From contig JAAESS010000216.1 of NCBI GenBank assembly GCA_024229195.1, forward strand, positions 1-37,445: 37,445 nucleotides of DNA, given 5' to 3'. Both the position numbers and the translations under genes were made by a program. Below, piece by piece: positions 17,366-26,483 of this stretch; positions within the stretch are counted from its first letter, which is position 1, and the number at the start of each line of letters is the position of its first letter. The DNA comes from Flavobacteriales bacterium. Its GTDB lineage: Bacteria > Bacteroidota > Bacteroidia > Flavobacteriales > Flavobacteriaceae. Under the pieces are notes generated by a model, which saw only the letters and a list, made by a program, of their open reading frames with translations, was not told the origin of the DNA and searched no databases.

Positions 17366-18658
17366 ATGAAATATCTTCCGATTGACAAACAACTTTTTAT
17401 TACGAACCGAGAGAAATTTGCAGCCAAAATGGTAGTAAATTCAATGGCAGTTTTTAATTCAAATGACATTTATCCGATAAGTGCAGACAGTACGCTGCCT
17501 TTTGCTCAACAAAGGGATATTTTTTATCTCTCAGGTGTTGATCAGGAAGAGAGTGTTTTGGTGATCTTTCCGGATTGTTCTAAAAAAGAGAATCGTGAAA
17601 TTTTGTTTTTAAAAGAAACCAATGACCATATCGCAGTTTGGGAAGGTGAAAAACTGGATAAAGCAAAAGCCCTTGAGACTTCCGGTATTTCAACGGTTTA
17701 CTGGTTACAGGATATGGAGAAAGTGCTGTTTGAATTGATGACCCAGGCGGAGACAGTTTATGTCAATACCAATGAACATTATCGTGCCGCTGTGCAAACT
17801 GAAACAAGAGATGCCAGATTTATCAAATGGCTGAAAGAAAAATATCCGGCACATAGCTATAAGAGATGTCAACCCATCATACAACGATTAAGGTCCGTAA
17901 AAGAGCCTTTGGAAATCGAAATGATTCAAAAGGCTTGTGATATTACTGAAAAAGGTTTTAAAAGAGTTTTAGGTTTTATGAAACCTGAGGTCATGGAATA
18001 TGAAGTTGAAGCAGAATTTATCCATGAATTTATCAGAAACAGATCAGCTGGTTTCGCCTATACTCCAATTATTGGATCTGGTTACAATGCCTGCGTGCTT
18101 CATTATATAGAAAATAACCAGGCTTGTAAAGAAGGTGATATTGTTTTAATGGATGTGGGTGCTGAATATGGAAATTATGCCAGTGATATGACCAGGTGTG
18201 TTCCTGTATCAGGAAAATTTACTGACAGACAGAAAGACGTATACAATGCCGTGCTCAGGGTTAAGAATGCTGCGGCAAAATTGCTTGTCCCCGGTGCTAT
18301 CTGGGCAGATTATCATGTTGAAGTGGGTAAATTGATGACTCAGGAATTATTAGGTCTGGGTCTTATTTCTCAGGAAGATGTTGACAAGGAGGATCCAAAC
18401 TGGCCTGCTTATAAAAAATACTTTATGCATGGCACTTCTCATCATATGGGTCTTGATACTCATGATTACGGTATTCTTACAGAGCCTATGGTAGCCAATA
18501 TGGTATTTACAGTTGAACCGGGTATCTATATTCCGGAAGAAAATATGGGAATAAGACTTGAGGATGACTATGTGATCCAGGAATCCGGAGAGCCCATCAA
18601 TTTGATGAAAAACATCCCTGTCGAAATAGAAGATATCGAAAAGTGGATGGCGGGATAG
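17366..18658 (+). CDS. Xaa-Pro aminopeptidase (M24B family)
   Basis: A 430-residue metallopeptidase that removes N-terminal residues preceding proline. An N-terminal creatinase-like domain (about 1-170) precedes a pita-bread catalytic domain. Metal ligands are visible in MDVGAEYGNYASDMTR (two Asp), GTSHHMGLDTHD (His), VEPGIYIPEEN (Glu) and IRLEDDYVI (Glu). No signal peptide, so cytosolic. Length fits aminopeptidase P. Confidence 0.92.
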   Translation: MKYLPIDKQLFITNREKFAAKMVVNSMAVFNSNDIYPISADSTLPFAQQRDIFYLSGVDQEESVLVIFPDCSKKENREILFLKETNDHIAVWEGEKLDKAKALETSGISTVYWLQDMEKVLFELMTQAETVYVNTNEHYRAAVQTETRDARFIKWLKEKYPAHSYKRCQPIIQRLRSVKEPLEIEMIQKACDITEKGFKRVLGFMKPEVMEYEVEAEFIHEFIRNRSAGFAYTPIIGSGYNACVLHYIENNQACKEGDIVLMDVGAEYGNYASDMTRCVPVSGKFTDRQKDVYNAVLRVKNAAAKLLVPGAIWADYHVEVGKLMTQELLGLGLISQEDVDKEDPNWPAYKKYFMHGTSHHMGLDTHDYGILTEPMVANMVFTVEPGIYIPEENMGIRLEDDYVIQESGEPINLMKNIPVEIEDIEKWMAG

Positions 18659-18677
18659 TCTGTTTCGACTTTTCTTT

Positions 18678-19973
18678 TTATAAATTTTTTGCTTTTTGAT
18701 TTATTTTATGGTCGATCACATTGACTATTAAAAACCCCAGAAGCGAGGGAAGAATCCAACCCATCCCATCTTTCGAGAAGGGGATCGTATGATAGATAAA
18801 TTCTAAGTTTTCAACAGGAATTAGAAATTTTAGAAAATCAGGAATACTGCATACAAATGCGATCAGAACAACAATTCTGAATACCCCTCTGCTGGCGTAT
18901 TTCTCAGGCAAAATATTCAGCAATATCAGAACAATTCCTATCGGATATACCAACATCAAGACATATACAGCAAAATCGATAATAAACTTAACTTCATATT
19001 GGCCGATCAAAATTCCGAAGAGGCAAGATATGCCTGCAGTTATGGTATATACTTTTTTAGATTTATCTGATAAGAGGCCCTTGAAAAAGTCAGCAGTTCC
19101 GATTACAATGCTTACCGCTGTTGTAAAGCAGGCTAAGGCAACGAGAACACTTAAAAAAGTAGCTCCTATTTTTCCCAAAATTGTTGAACTTAATGAAGAC
19201 AACAATCCTGTCCGGCTAATTGATGATTCAAAAGTTGTATTATATCGGGAACCTAAATAGATGAGTCCAATGTAGATCATAAATAGTCCGAGCATGGCAA
19301 TTGTACCCGATTTAATGATCATCCTCTGTTTTTCTTTGATGTTGTCTATTCCTTTAATGCTGTTGACACTGACTACCATGATTCCACCCATTAACAATCC
19401 TCCGATTGCATCATAAGTTTGATAGCCTTCTAAAAACCCACTGACCAATGGGGTATCATAAATGCCTTCTTGAATATTGGCAGGCGATACGAATAGGCCT
19501 AAAACAACAATTGCTAATAGAATAGTACCAATTATTGGTGTCAAAAACTTACCCAAAAAACCGATCACTTTACCCCGGTTGATCGCAAAAAGAAAAACCA
19601 GAGAAAAATATACAGTACTCGACATTAAAGAACTAGTTCCAAAATAGGGTTCTATGGCCATTTCATAGGTTACGGCAGCAGTTCGAGGCGTTGGTAAAAC
19701 AACGGCAATAATATAGATACAAATAGCAAAAATAAGCCCAAATCTGTTAGACACCTTCTTGCCAAAATCAATAATGGTACCCTGAAGTTTCGCATGACCG
19801 ATAAGTGCCAATAAAGGAATTACGGTTGCCGATGCAAGAAACCCGATCATCACCAACCACCAGTCAGGTCCTGCTTTAAAACCAAGCATTGGGGGAAGAA
19901 TCAGATTCCCTGCCCCAAAAAATCCGGCAAAAATCGCGAAGCCTAAAACAAAGGTCTCTTTAGTCTTGTTCAT
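18678..19973 (-). CDS. brnQ: Branched-chain amino acid carrier BrnQ
   Basis: A 431-residue inner-membrane protein with about twelve hydrophobic helices and the LIVCS family N-terminal signature FAIFAGFFGAGNLILPPMLG. It should import Leu, Ile and Val by cation symport. It is a lone gene, convergent with the aminopeptidase and divergent from the hydrolase; the aminopeptidase next door could supply the same substrates, but that is speculation. Confidence 0.93.
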   Translation of the reverse strand: MNKTKETFVLGFAIFAGFFGAGNLILPPMLGFKAGPDWWLVMIGFLASATVIPLLALIGHAKLQGTIIDFGKKVSNRFGLIFAICIYIIAVVLPTPRTAAVTYEMAIEPYFGTSSLMSSTVYFSLVFLFAINRGKVIGFLGKFLTPIIGTILLAIVVLGLFVSPANIQEGIYDTPLVSGFLEGYQTYDAIGGLLMGGIMVVSVNSIKGIDNIKEKQRMIIKSGTIAMLGLFMIYIGLIYLGSRYNTTFESSISRTGLLSSLSSTILGKIGATFLSVLVALACFTTAVSIVIGTADFFKGLLSDKSKKVYTITAGISCLFGILIGQYEVKFIIDFAVYVLMLVYPIGIVLILLNILPEKYASRGVFRIVVLIAFVCSIPDFLKFLIPVENLEFIYHTIPFSKDGMGWILPSLLGFLIVNVIDHKINQKAKNL

Positions 19974-20025
19974 TGCAAATGATTTTGATAAATATACTGT
20001 AAATTAGCTTATCAAGCTGCACAAG

Positions 20026-20823
20026 ATGTTTCGTATAACCTATAAGAATTTAAATGTCCATTACACTGATCAAGGTGTTGGAGAAGCAGTCATTTTTCTA
20101 CATGGATTTCTTCTTCAAAAAGAAATGTGGAAAGATGTCGCTTTGGTGTTTAAAGATACATATAGAGTGATCTGCCTGGATCTTTTGGGTCATGGTAAAA
20201 CTGAAAATTTAGGCTATATACATACCATGGAGGATCAGGCTAAAATGCTGAAATTCTTGCTCGATACACTCGAAATTAAAAATTGTTTTTTGATCGGTCA
20301 TAGTATGGGTGGTTATATCGCACTGACCTTTGCGGATCTTTATCCAGCTGCTATTTCAGGATTATGCCTAATGAATTCAACTGCCATGGCTGATGATGCC
20401 GAAAAAAAAAGGAACAGAGATCGCGGAATTGCTGCTATAAAGCATAATCACAAAACATTTATAAGAGTTGCCATACCTAGTTTATTTTCTGATGAAAATC
20501 GATCTGTTTTTTCTGATGAAATCGAGAAAATTACACTAGAATCACTGCGCATGAGTCAACAGGGGATCATTGCCTCTCTTGAGGGAATGAAGGTAAGAAA
20601 TAGCAGAACCCATATACTCAAACAGGATGCTTTGCCTGTATTGATGATCTTTGGAAAAAAAGACCCTGTACTTCATTATAAAAGCTTTCAGGAACAGACA
20701 AAAAACAAATCTGTGACATCAGTTATTCTGGAGGATGGACATATGAGCCATATTGAGAATAAAAATGAATTGATAGAAGTTTTAGGCAAATGGTTTTCTT
20801 CTTTAACACTAAACCTAGAATGA
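20026..20823 (+). CDS. Alpha/beta-fold hydrolase
   Basis: A 265-residue cytosolic hydrolase. The oxyanion-hole HGF (25-27), the nucleophile elbow GHSMGG around residue 92-97, an Asp in FGKKDPVL and the final His in EDGHMSHIE give a complete Ser-Asp-His triad. The substrate is unknown; such proteins include esterases and C-C hydrolases. It is followed 7 nt downstream by the methyltransferase gene and likely co-transcribed with it. Confidence 0.88.
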   Translation: MFRITYKNLNVHYTDQGVGEAVIFLHGFLLQKEMWKDVALVFKDTYRVICLDLLGHGKTENLGYIHTMEDQAKMLKFLLDTLEIKNCFLIGHSMGGYIALTFADLYPAAISGLCLMNSTAMADDAEKKRNRDRGIAAIKHNHKTFIRVAIPSLFSDENRSVFSDEIEKITLESLRMSQQGIIASLEGMKVRNSRTHILKQDALPVLMIFGKKDPVLHYKSFQEQTKNKSVTSVILEDGHMSHIENKNELIEVLGKWFSSLTLNLE

Positions 20824-20830
20824 TCAGCTT

Positions 20831-21463
20831 ATGAAACACACTTGCCCTCTTTGCGCTTCTGCAGCTGATTCATTTTTAAAAAGTGTAAAACACCATTTTT
20901 TTTTATGTCCTGGATGCAAGGGGATTTTCCGCGAACCCAAGCATTTTTTAAATCCAGTTGAGGAAAAGAAAAGATACCTGCATCATCGGAATGATATGGA
21001 AGATACAGGATATTATAAATTTGTGCTTCCAATTATAGATCAGGTCAAACAGCATATTCCAGAGCGAGGTTCCGGACTTGATTTTGGATGTGGTCATAGG
21101 CCTGTACTTTCAAATTATCTCGAAAGAGAAGGATATAAGCTATCCGTCTTTGACCCCATTTTTCAAAATGATACATCTGTTTTGAATCAAACTTATGATT
21201 TTATTGTTTGTTGTGAAGTTATTGAACACTTCTTCCATCCATCGGAAGAGTTCGTAAAATTATTTAATATCCTTAAACCACAGGGTAAACTGATCTGCAA
21301 AACCCATCTATTTGAAAAAGAAATTGATTTTGATAAATGGTATTATAAAAATGACCCCTCACATGTTTTTATTTATCAGCACGAAACCATGAATTGGATC
21401 AAAAACAATTACCGAATAAAGGATGTTAAAATAGATGATCGAGTTATCACTTTTACTAAATAA
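20831..21463 (+). CDS. Class I SAM methyltransferase with N-terminal zinc ribbon
   Basis: A 210-residue protein starting with a four-cysteine ribbon (Cys5, Cys8, Cys26, Cys29) followed by a short SAM-dependent fold: LDFGCGHRPVLS is the glycine-rich motif I and CCEVIEHFFHPSEEF resembles motif IV of methyltransferase type 11/12. The target is unknown; a small metabolite, a protein or a nucleic acid are all possible. It shares an operon with the hydrolase, and the DUF4251 gene begins 45 nt later. Confidence 0.83.
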   Translation: MKHTCPLCASAADSFLKSVKHHFFLCPGCKGIFREPKHFLNPVEEKKRYLHHRNDMEDTGYYKFVLPIIDQVKQHIPERGSGLDFGCGHRPVLSNYLEREGYKLSVFDPIFQNDTSVLNQTYDFIVCCEVIEHFFHPSEEFVKLFNILKPQGKLICKTHLFEKEIDFDKWYYKNDPSHVFIYQHETMNWIKNNYRIKDVKIDDRVITFTK

Positions 21464-21508
21464 TGACTACATTTAAATTTGGTGAGGATCAAGTTTAAAA
21501 TTTATGCA

Positions 21509-22027
21509 ATGAAAAAATTCCATCTATTACTGATTTTTGGGCTTTTTATTAGTCTTTCTATTTCTGCTCAATCAAAAAAAGAACTAAAAGAAGCTGAAGC
21601 TGAGAAGCAATATCAGAAAACGAAGACTTTGGTTGAAAGTGGAGAATTTACTTTTATAGCAGATTGGGCAACTACGAACAGGGGCAGAAGAATAAATTTG
21701 ACTACAAATGCGAATTTTATAAAGTTTAGTAAAGATAGTATTGATACTTATTTACCCTATTTTGGTTCCTCATCTTCGGGTGGAGCTGCCATGACCAGTG
21801 ATGGCGGAATTGTTTGCTCCGGACCTAAAACCAAGTATAACGTTAACCTCAATGACAAAAAGAAAAAAATCCAATTGGCTTTTATCACAACAGACAACAA
21901 TGATACTTTTGATTTCAGCATGACCATATTCAAAGGGGGAAATAGCAACATCAATGTCAATAGCAATTACAGAACAAGTATCAAGTATGATGGAAAAATA
22001 AGTGTCACCAAAACTGACAAGAAATAA
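21509..22027 (+). CDS. DUF4251 exported protein
   Basis: A 172-residue protein with a signal peptide (KKFHLLLIFGLFISLSISAQ), a Lys/Glu helix and a DUF4251 beta domain (ADWATTNRGRRINLTTNANF, YLPYFGSSSSGGAAM). The family is Bacteroidota-specific and of unknown function, probably periplasmic. The ATG at 21509 is preferred because it begins a clean signal peptide; the upstream TTG extension does not. Convergent with thiL, 2 nt apart. Confidence 0.85.
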   Translation: MKKFHLLLIFGLFISLSISAQSKKELKEAEAEKQYQKTKTLVESGEFTFIADWATTNRGRRINLTTNANFIKFSKDSIDTYLPYFGSSSSGGAAMTSDGGIVCSGPKTKYNVNLNDKKKKIQLAFITTDNNDTFDFSMTIFKGGNSNINVNSNYRTSIKYDGKISVTKTDKK

Positions 22028-22029
22028 GC

Positions 22030-23073
22030 TTAACCTATAGCATTCCAGCCCTGGGCTATAACATCAACCTTTTGACCTCCTCTGGTAACTAATTGAATCA
22101 GATCTGGTTCGTCTGTCATATGTCCAATTATGCTGAAATTTGGATTCGCTTTGATCTTGGGAAAATCTTCCTGTTTAACGGTAAATAATAATTCATAATC
22201 CTCCCCACCACTCAGCGCAATTGTAGTGCTATCCATGTCGAACTCTTCACAGGTAGAAATAACTTGCTGATCAAGGGGTATTTTATCTTCGTACAATTGA
22301 CATCCTGTTTTTGACTGCTTGCATAAGTGCAGTATTTCAGAGGAGAGCCCATCCGAAATATCGATCATAGAGGTAGGTTGAACTTCCAGATCTGATAACA
22401 ATTGAACCACATCTTTCCTGGCTTCAGGTTTTAACTGACGTTCTACCAAATAGGTATATTTGTCTAATTCATGTTCTGCATTAGGATTGACTTGAAAGAC
22501 TTGTTTTTCACGTTCGAGTACCTGTAATCCCAGGTATGCTGCACCGAGGTCTCCAGAAACAACAAGAAGATCATTCAATCCTGCCCCGTTTCTGTATACG
22601 CATTTCTCCTTTTCAACTTCTCCAATCGCAGTGATACTGATCATTAAACCTTTAGTTGATGAAGTTGTATCACCTCCAACTAAATCCACTTTATAGGTAT
22701 TACAAGCCAGTTGGATTCCGGCATATAATTCTTCCAAAGCCTCCAGGGTAAAACGATTCGAAACAGCGATGGATACTGTAATTTGTTTGGCCATTCCATT
22801 CATGGCATAAACATCCGAAAGATTGACCATAACAGCCTTATAACCTAGGTGCTTAAGTGGCATATAACTCAGATCAAAGTGAACTCCTTCAACCAATAAG
22901 TCAGTAGTGACCAATGTTTGGGTTTTTCCCTGGCCAATCACGGCACAATCATCACCGATTCCTTTTACGGTATCTTTATGATGTATCACTGTATGTTGGG
23001 TCAGGTGATCTATTAACTTAAATTCTCCCAATTCTGAAAGAGAAGTCCTGGATTGATTCTTATCTTCTAACAT
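22030..23073 (-). CDS. thiL: Thiamine-monophosphate kinase
   Basis: A 347-residue ATP-dependent kinase making thiamine diphosphate from the monophosphate. Visible are LIDHLTQH, GIGDDCAVIG with metal-binding Asp residues, TTDLLVEGVHFDL, VNLSDVYAMNG, GGDTTSS and the C-terminal ALSGGEDYELLF, all diagnostic of ThiL. The start at 23073 (MLEDKNQ) is chosen since an exact -7 element lies immediately upstream; the longer frame from 23151 would precede it. Confidence 0.93.
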   Translation of the reverse strand: MLEDKNQSRTSLSELGEFKLIDHLTQHTVIHHKDTVKGIGDDCAVIGQGKTQTLVTTDLLVEGVHFDLSYMPLKHLGYKAVMVNLSDVYAMNGMAKQITVSIAVSNRFTLEALEELYAGIQLACNTYKVDLVGGDTTSSTKGLMISITAIGEVEKEKCVYRNGAGLNDLLVVSGDLGAAYLGLQVLEREKQVFQVNPNAEHELDKYTYLVERQLKPEARKDVVQLLSDLEVQPTSMIDISDGLSSEILHLCKQSKTGCQLYEDKIPLDQQVISTCEEFDMDSTTIALSGGEDYELLFTVKQEDFPKIKANPNFSIIGHMTDEPDLIQLVTRGGQKVDVIAQGWNAIG

Positions 23074-23077
23074 GGCG

Positions 23078-23085
23078 CAAATATA
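23078..23085 (-). promoter_or_regulatory. -7 element abutting the thiL start
   Basis: CAAATATA on the plus strand reads TATATTTG on the minus strand, an exact TAnnTTTG whose last base is 4 nt from the thiL ATG. If used, the mRNA would be leaderless or nearly so. No clear -33 TTG. Confidence 0.45.
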
Positions 23086-23300
23086 GTTGATATTTAAAAA
23101 TATCCCTCCATAAGAATCGTATGAACTAATAAATATTAGCAGTAGGTACAAAAGTCTTCAATATATACCAGATTTGATAGTAACAACAGTTATTGAATTG
23201 CAGGCAGACTCCAGGAGATTTCTCTTTTAGATGCTCCAAAATTTCCTACATTTAGAAAATATTGCGACAATTTATACCATAGCCAAACCTAATCACTACT

Positions 23301-23886
23301 ATGAAAAACCTTTCTCTCTCCACTAAAGTTCCTCTTGGTGTTTTGCTTGGTATTCTAACCGGTCTTTTTTTTGTAAAGAAGTTGCCTGGATGGGTATCAT
23401 TGGTGTCATTTTTATAGGCTTGCTTCAAATGACCGTTTTACCCTATATCATGTTCTCTCTGATTGTGAATATTGGAAGACTTTCCATGGATACCGGAAAA
23501 AAACTCATTCGTTACGGGTTGATTTTTTTGTTTTTACTGCTAGTTATCGGCCTGATCTATCTGATTGTTCTTCCCTTGAGTTTCCCCTCATGGGCCAGCG
23601 GCAATTTCTACAGTAGTGACTTTGTGCAACCTAATGTTCCTTTTGATTTTGTCAAACTATACATTCCTGCCAACCCTTTTGAGTCAATGAGTGACAATGA
23701 TGTGCCGGCTGTCTTACTGTTCAGTATTTTAGTTGGTCTGGGCGTTATGAAATTACCCAATAAGGAATCCTTGCTCAAACCTTTGGATGTACTTACTGAT
23801 GGATCAAACCAAGTCAATAAAATATCATCAAGCCCAGACTTGCCGCAAAAGACAGTATTAAACTGGATACGATTCCCGGATCCTAA
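23301..23886 (+). pseudogene. Decayed dicarboxylate/amino acid:cation symporter (DAACS)
   Basis: An ATG at 23301 opens MKNLSLSTKVPLGVLLG, the usual N-terminus, but that frame stops at about 23417. The homology continues in another frame (VAWMGIIGVIFIGLLQMTVL, then MFSLIVNIGRLS, NPFESMSDNDVPAVLLFSIL), with the shift at or near an eight-T run around 23364-23371. The coding similarity ends after PLDVLTDGSNQVNK, about a third of a normal 400+ residue transporter. A third frame then reads KPRLAAKDSIKLDTIPGS and stops at 23886, looking like a genuine C-terminus. So there is one frameshift plus a large internal deletion. The product cannot be a working symporter. Confidence 0.8.
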
Positions 23887-23901
23887 AATTCAGTCTAATG
23901 C

Positions 23902-24642
23902 TTAAATACCTCTTTCTTTCTGGATATGTTCATAGGCGCGTTGAACCTGTCTGAACTTATCTTCAGCTCCTTTGATATGCTCGGGTCCTAAATTTCTCAG
24001 TTTATCCGGATGGTATTTTTTTACCATTTTTCGATAAGCCGTTTTCACCTCTGCATCAGTTGCTGTTTTTTCAATTTCCAATATTTTGTAGGAGCTATCG
24101 ACCTCATTATAGAACATGGCCTTGATCGAACTAAAGTCAGATTGATTGATATTCAAATAACCCGCTATGGTATTGATCTTATTCAATTCATTCTCAGTAA
24201 CCATTCCATCAGACTTGGCAACACCAAATAAGAAATGCAATAGCTGAAGTCGTGAAGCGTGATTCATATGCCTGTTGATCTGAAGACATACCTGACGTGT
24301 AGAGATTTTGTTATTTGCGATGATCCCTTTAAACAATTTAAAGGCATGATTCGCACGTTCTTTACCATACATCCCAATAAAAGAAGACCTTACAAAGTCA
24401 AGTTCCCTTTTGTCTACATCGCCATCAGATTTAATGACTATTGCGGCCAACACCAATAAACTAATTTCAAAATCACCTGATTGAGTAGATTGCTGCCTTC
24501 CGCCTTTCTTGTTCATGTCAAGAAGCTCAGTCTCTGAGAATTCATCTACAAAACTACCAAGAACAAAACCAAGGATACCTCCAATCGGTCCTGCAAATGT
24601 CCATCCCAGACCCGCTCCGAGCCATTTCGAAAAATTTGCCAT
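23902..24642 (-). CDS. TerB/DjlA-like co-chaperone with C-terminal J domain
   Basis: A 246-residue protein. The N-terminus has a glycine-rich hydrophobic segment (WTFAGPIGGILGFVLGSFVDEF) that may touch the membrane, the middle (about 55-165) is a TerB-like helical domain, and about 180-246 is a J domain with the HPD motif (MVKKYHPDKLRNLGPEHIKG) that stimulates Hsp70. This is the DjlA-like arrangement. An exact -7 element (TATATTTG on the minus strand, 24661-24668) lies 18 nt upstream of the start. Confidence 0.88.
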   Translation of the reverse strand: MANFSKWLGAGLGWTFAGPIGGILGFVLGSFVDEFSETELLDMNKKGGRQQSTQSGDFEISLLVLAAIVIKSDGDVDKRELDFVRSSFIGMYGKERANHAFKLFKGIIANNKISTRQVCLQINRHMNHASRLQLLHFLFGVAKSDGMVTENELNKINTIAGYLNINQSDFSSIKAMFYNEVDSSYKILEIEKTATDAEVKTAYRKMVKKYHPDKLRNLGPEHIKGAEDKFRQVQRAYEHIQKERGI

Positions 24643-24867
24643 ATATAATCGTTAAAAGGACAAATATACATGTATGCCCACATTTTTAATCGATTACAAG
24701 CTTAATATTTTGTGAAATATGTTCTGAAAAGACATTCTTGATCATTTTAAAATTTATTTAATCTGGTTTTAGTGACTATTGCTTTAAGGCCTGATAGCAA
24801 AAAAATTCTTGATTAGCTTTTTGTTTTATTGACCTAGACGAAGATCTCATTTAACTACGCTCCTGGC

Positions 24868-24897
24868 TTGAAAATATCTTTTCATTGCTTATCTTTG
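24868..24897 (+). promoter_or_regulatory. Consensus Bacteroidota promoter of the bacilliredoxin operon
   Basis: TTG at 24868-24870, 19 bp of spacer, then TATCTTTG at 24890-24897: a full match to TTG-N19-TAnnTTTG. Transcription should begin near 24904, giving a leader of about 26 nt before the ATG at 24930 and ruling out the earlier in-frame start at 24885. Confidence 0.8.
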
Positions 24898-24929
24898 CAC
24901 TCGATTATTTAACTAATAAAAATAAAATT

Positions 24930-25340
24930 ATGTACCCAGAAGAATTGGTAAAACCAATGCGTCAGGAATTAGTGACTGCAGGTTTTGAAGAATTATATAC
25001 AGCAGGTGATGTAGAAACTGCATTGCAAAAGGGAGGAACAACTTTGGTTATGGTGAATTCAGTTTGTGGTTGTGCCGCCGGAACAGCCAGACCAGGAGCT
25101 ATTGCTTCCTTACAATTGGACAAAAGTCCTGATCATTTAACCACCGTATTTGCAGGTGTTGATGTTGATTCAACAAACAAGGCAAGAGAAATGATGATTC
25201 CATTTCCTCCTTCATCTCCATCAATTGCATTGTTTAAAGATGGACAATTGGTTCATATGCTTGAAAGACATCATATTGAAGGTAGATCTGCAGATATGAT
25301 CGCTGCGAATCTCGCCGGTGCTTATGACGAATTCTGTTAA
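24930..25340 (+). CDS. Bacilliredoxin BrxA/BrxB family
   Basis: A 136-residue thioredoxin-fold protein with the CGC motif (Cys46-Gly47-Cys48 in VNSVCGCAAGTARPG). Family members in Firmicutes remove bacillithiol from proteins; Bacteroidota also make bacillithiol in some lineages, but its presence here is not shown. Conserved PPSSPSIALF and VHMLERHHIEG follow. Start chosen downstream of the promoter. The next gene begins 8 nt after its stop. Confidence 0.93.
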   Translation: MYPEELVKPMRQELVTAGFEELYTAGDVETALQKGGTTLVMVNSVCGCAAGTARPGAIASLQLDKSPDHLTTVFAGVDVDSTNKAREMMIPFPPSSPSIALFKDGQLVHMLERHHIEGRSADMIAANLAGAYDEFC

Positions 25341-25348
25341 TTGATATC

Positions 25349-25729
25349 ATGAAGGTATTTTTCTCTTTACTGGCCTTTTTAGTGATTTACTGTGATGATT
25401 CAGGTGATATAAACCAACAAGAAACTGAAAAAGCTGTAATTGATGATCTCAAAGTTGAGATTCAAGGTTTAGCTGGCAACTCGGTTTGCTCTGACGAAAA
25501 CAAGTGTTTTTATGTAGGAATCGGTGCAAAGCCATGTGGTGGATTCTGGGAATATATTATTTACTCAGACTCTATTGATGTTGTTACTTTTCTGAGTAAA
25601 ATTGAAACACTCAGTGAATTGGAAAAAGCATATAACGAAAAATACAGCATTCAGTCGGATTGTTTTGTGGCAATGCCGCCAAGCAGTATGAGCTGTGAAG
25701 ATGGAAAATGTACCGGAGTCTTTCCGTAA
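25349..25729 (+). CDS. Cys-rich putative lipoprotein
   Basis: A 126-residue protein. Its N-terminus (MKVFFSLLAFLVIYC) is a short lipoprotein-like signal with the acylated Cys at 15, although Tyr at -1 is unusual. The mature part has six cysteines (47, 53, 63, 105, 116, 121), enough for three disulfides, in the contexts SVCSDENKC, KPCGGFWEY and MSCEDGKC. I do not recognise the fold. It sits 8 nt after the bacilliredoxin and before a terminator, so the two are one operon; a link to thiol chemistry is an inference from position and cysteines. Confidence 0.65.
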   Translation: MKVFFSLLAFLVIYCDDSGDINQQETEKAVIDDLKVEIQGLAGNSVCSDENKCFYVGIGAKPCGGFWEYIIYSDSIDVVTFLSKIETLSELEKAYNEKYSIQSDCFVAMPPSSMSCEDGKCTGVFP

Positions 25730-25755
25730 AAAATTAGCTTAAAAATTATTATGAA

Positions 25756-25782
25756 AACCTCTTTTTATCAAGAGGTTTTTTT
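25756..25782 (+). terminator. Rho-independent terminator of the bacilliredoxin operon
   Basis: AACCTCTT (25756-25763) pairs with AAGAGGTT (25770-25777) around TTTATC, followed by Ts. It sits 27 nt after the lipoprotein stop, and the HD-domain gene begins at an ATG 11 nt downstream of it. Confidence 0.88.
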
Positions 25783-25792
25783 ATTTTGCATT

Positions 25793-26455
25793 ATGGATAA
25801 AAAAGAAATCATCTCACTTACTATATCTTTTGTAAAAGAGACTCTTGACGGGGCTGAGGGTGGTCATGACTGGTTTCATATTGAACGAGTTTACAACAAT
25901 GCCAAACTCATTGCAAAGGGAGAAAGTGTTGATCTCTTTATCGTCGAATTGGGAGCACTTTTACATGATATTGCCGATGCTAAATTTCACAATGGAGATG
26001 AAACTATCGGGCCCAAAAAAGCTGCGTCTTTTCTAAAAAGTCTAAATATTGAGGAAGAGCTTATCAATCATATTGTAAATATTATTCATCATGTTTCTTT
26101 TAAAACAAGTCTTGACCCGAACAGTGCCAATAAATTTCAATCTAATGAGCTCAGTGTCATTCAAGATGCGGATAGATTAGATGCAATTGGGGCTATTGGC
26201 ATCGCCAGAGCATTTAATTATGGTGGTTTTAAAAATCGCTCCTTATATGATCCATTGATTGCCCCAAACATTGACCAGGACAAAGAAACTTACAAAAACA
26301 GTACGGCTCCTACAATCAATCATTTCTACGAAAAATTATTGTTACTGAAAGACAAAATGAATACCATAACAGGTCGAAAAATAGCCGAAAAAAGACATCG
26401 GTTTATGGAACAATACCTCGAGCAATTCTACGATGAGTGGAATGGAAAAGCGTGA
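25793..26455 (+). CDS. HD-domain phosphohydrolase
   Basis: A 220-residue metal-dependent hydrolase of the HD superfamily. His/Asp ligands are visible at GGHDWFHIERVYNNA (His25-Asp26 region), ALLHDIADAKFHNG (His58-Asp59), HHVSFK and IQDADRLDAIGAIGIAR. The layout matches stand-alone YedJ/YpgQ-type nucleotide phosphohydrolases. The start at 25793 avoids the terminator that lies in the longer frame. Substrate unknown. Confidence 0.88.
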   Translation: MDKKEIISLTISFVKETLDGAEGGHDWFHIERVYNNAKLIAKGESVDLFIVELGALLHDIADAKFHNGDETIGPKKAASFLKSLNIEEELINHIVNIIHHVSFKTSLDPNSANKFQSNELSVIQDADRLDAIGAIGIARAFNYGGFKNRSLYDPLIAPNIDQDKETYKNSTAPTINHFYEKLLLLKDKMNTITGRKIAEKRHRFMEQYLEQFYDEWNGKA

Positions 26456-26483
26456 TTTTTGGCTGTTTTATTCGATACAAAAA

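Noticed and set aside
25751-25792. N-terminal extension of the HD hydrolase
   Set aside because: The codons overlap a Rho-independent terminator of the previous operon.
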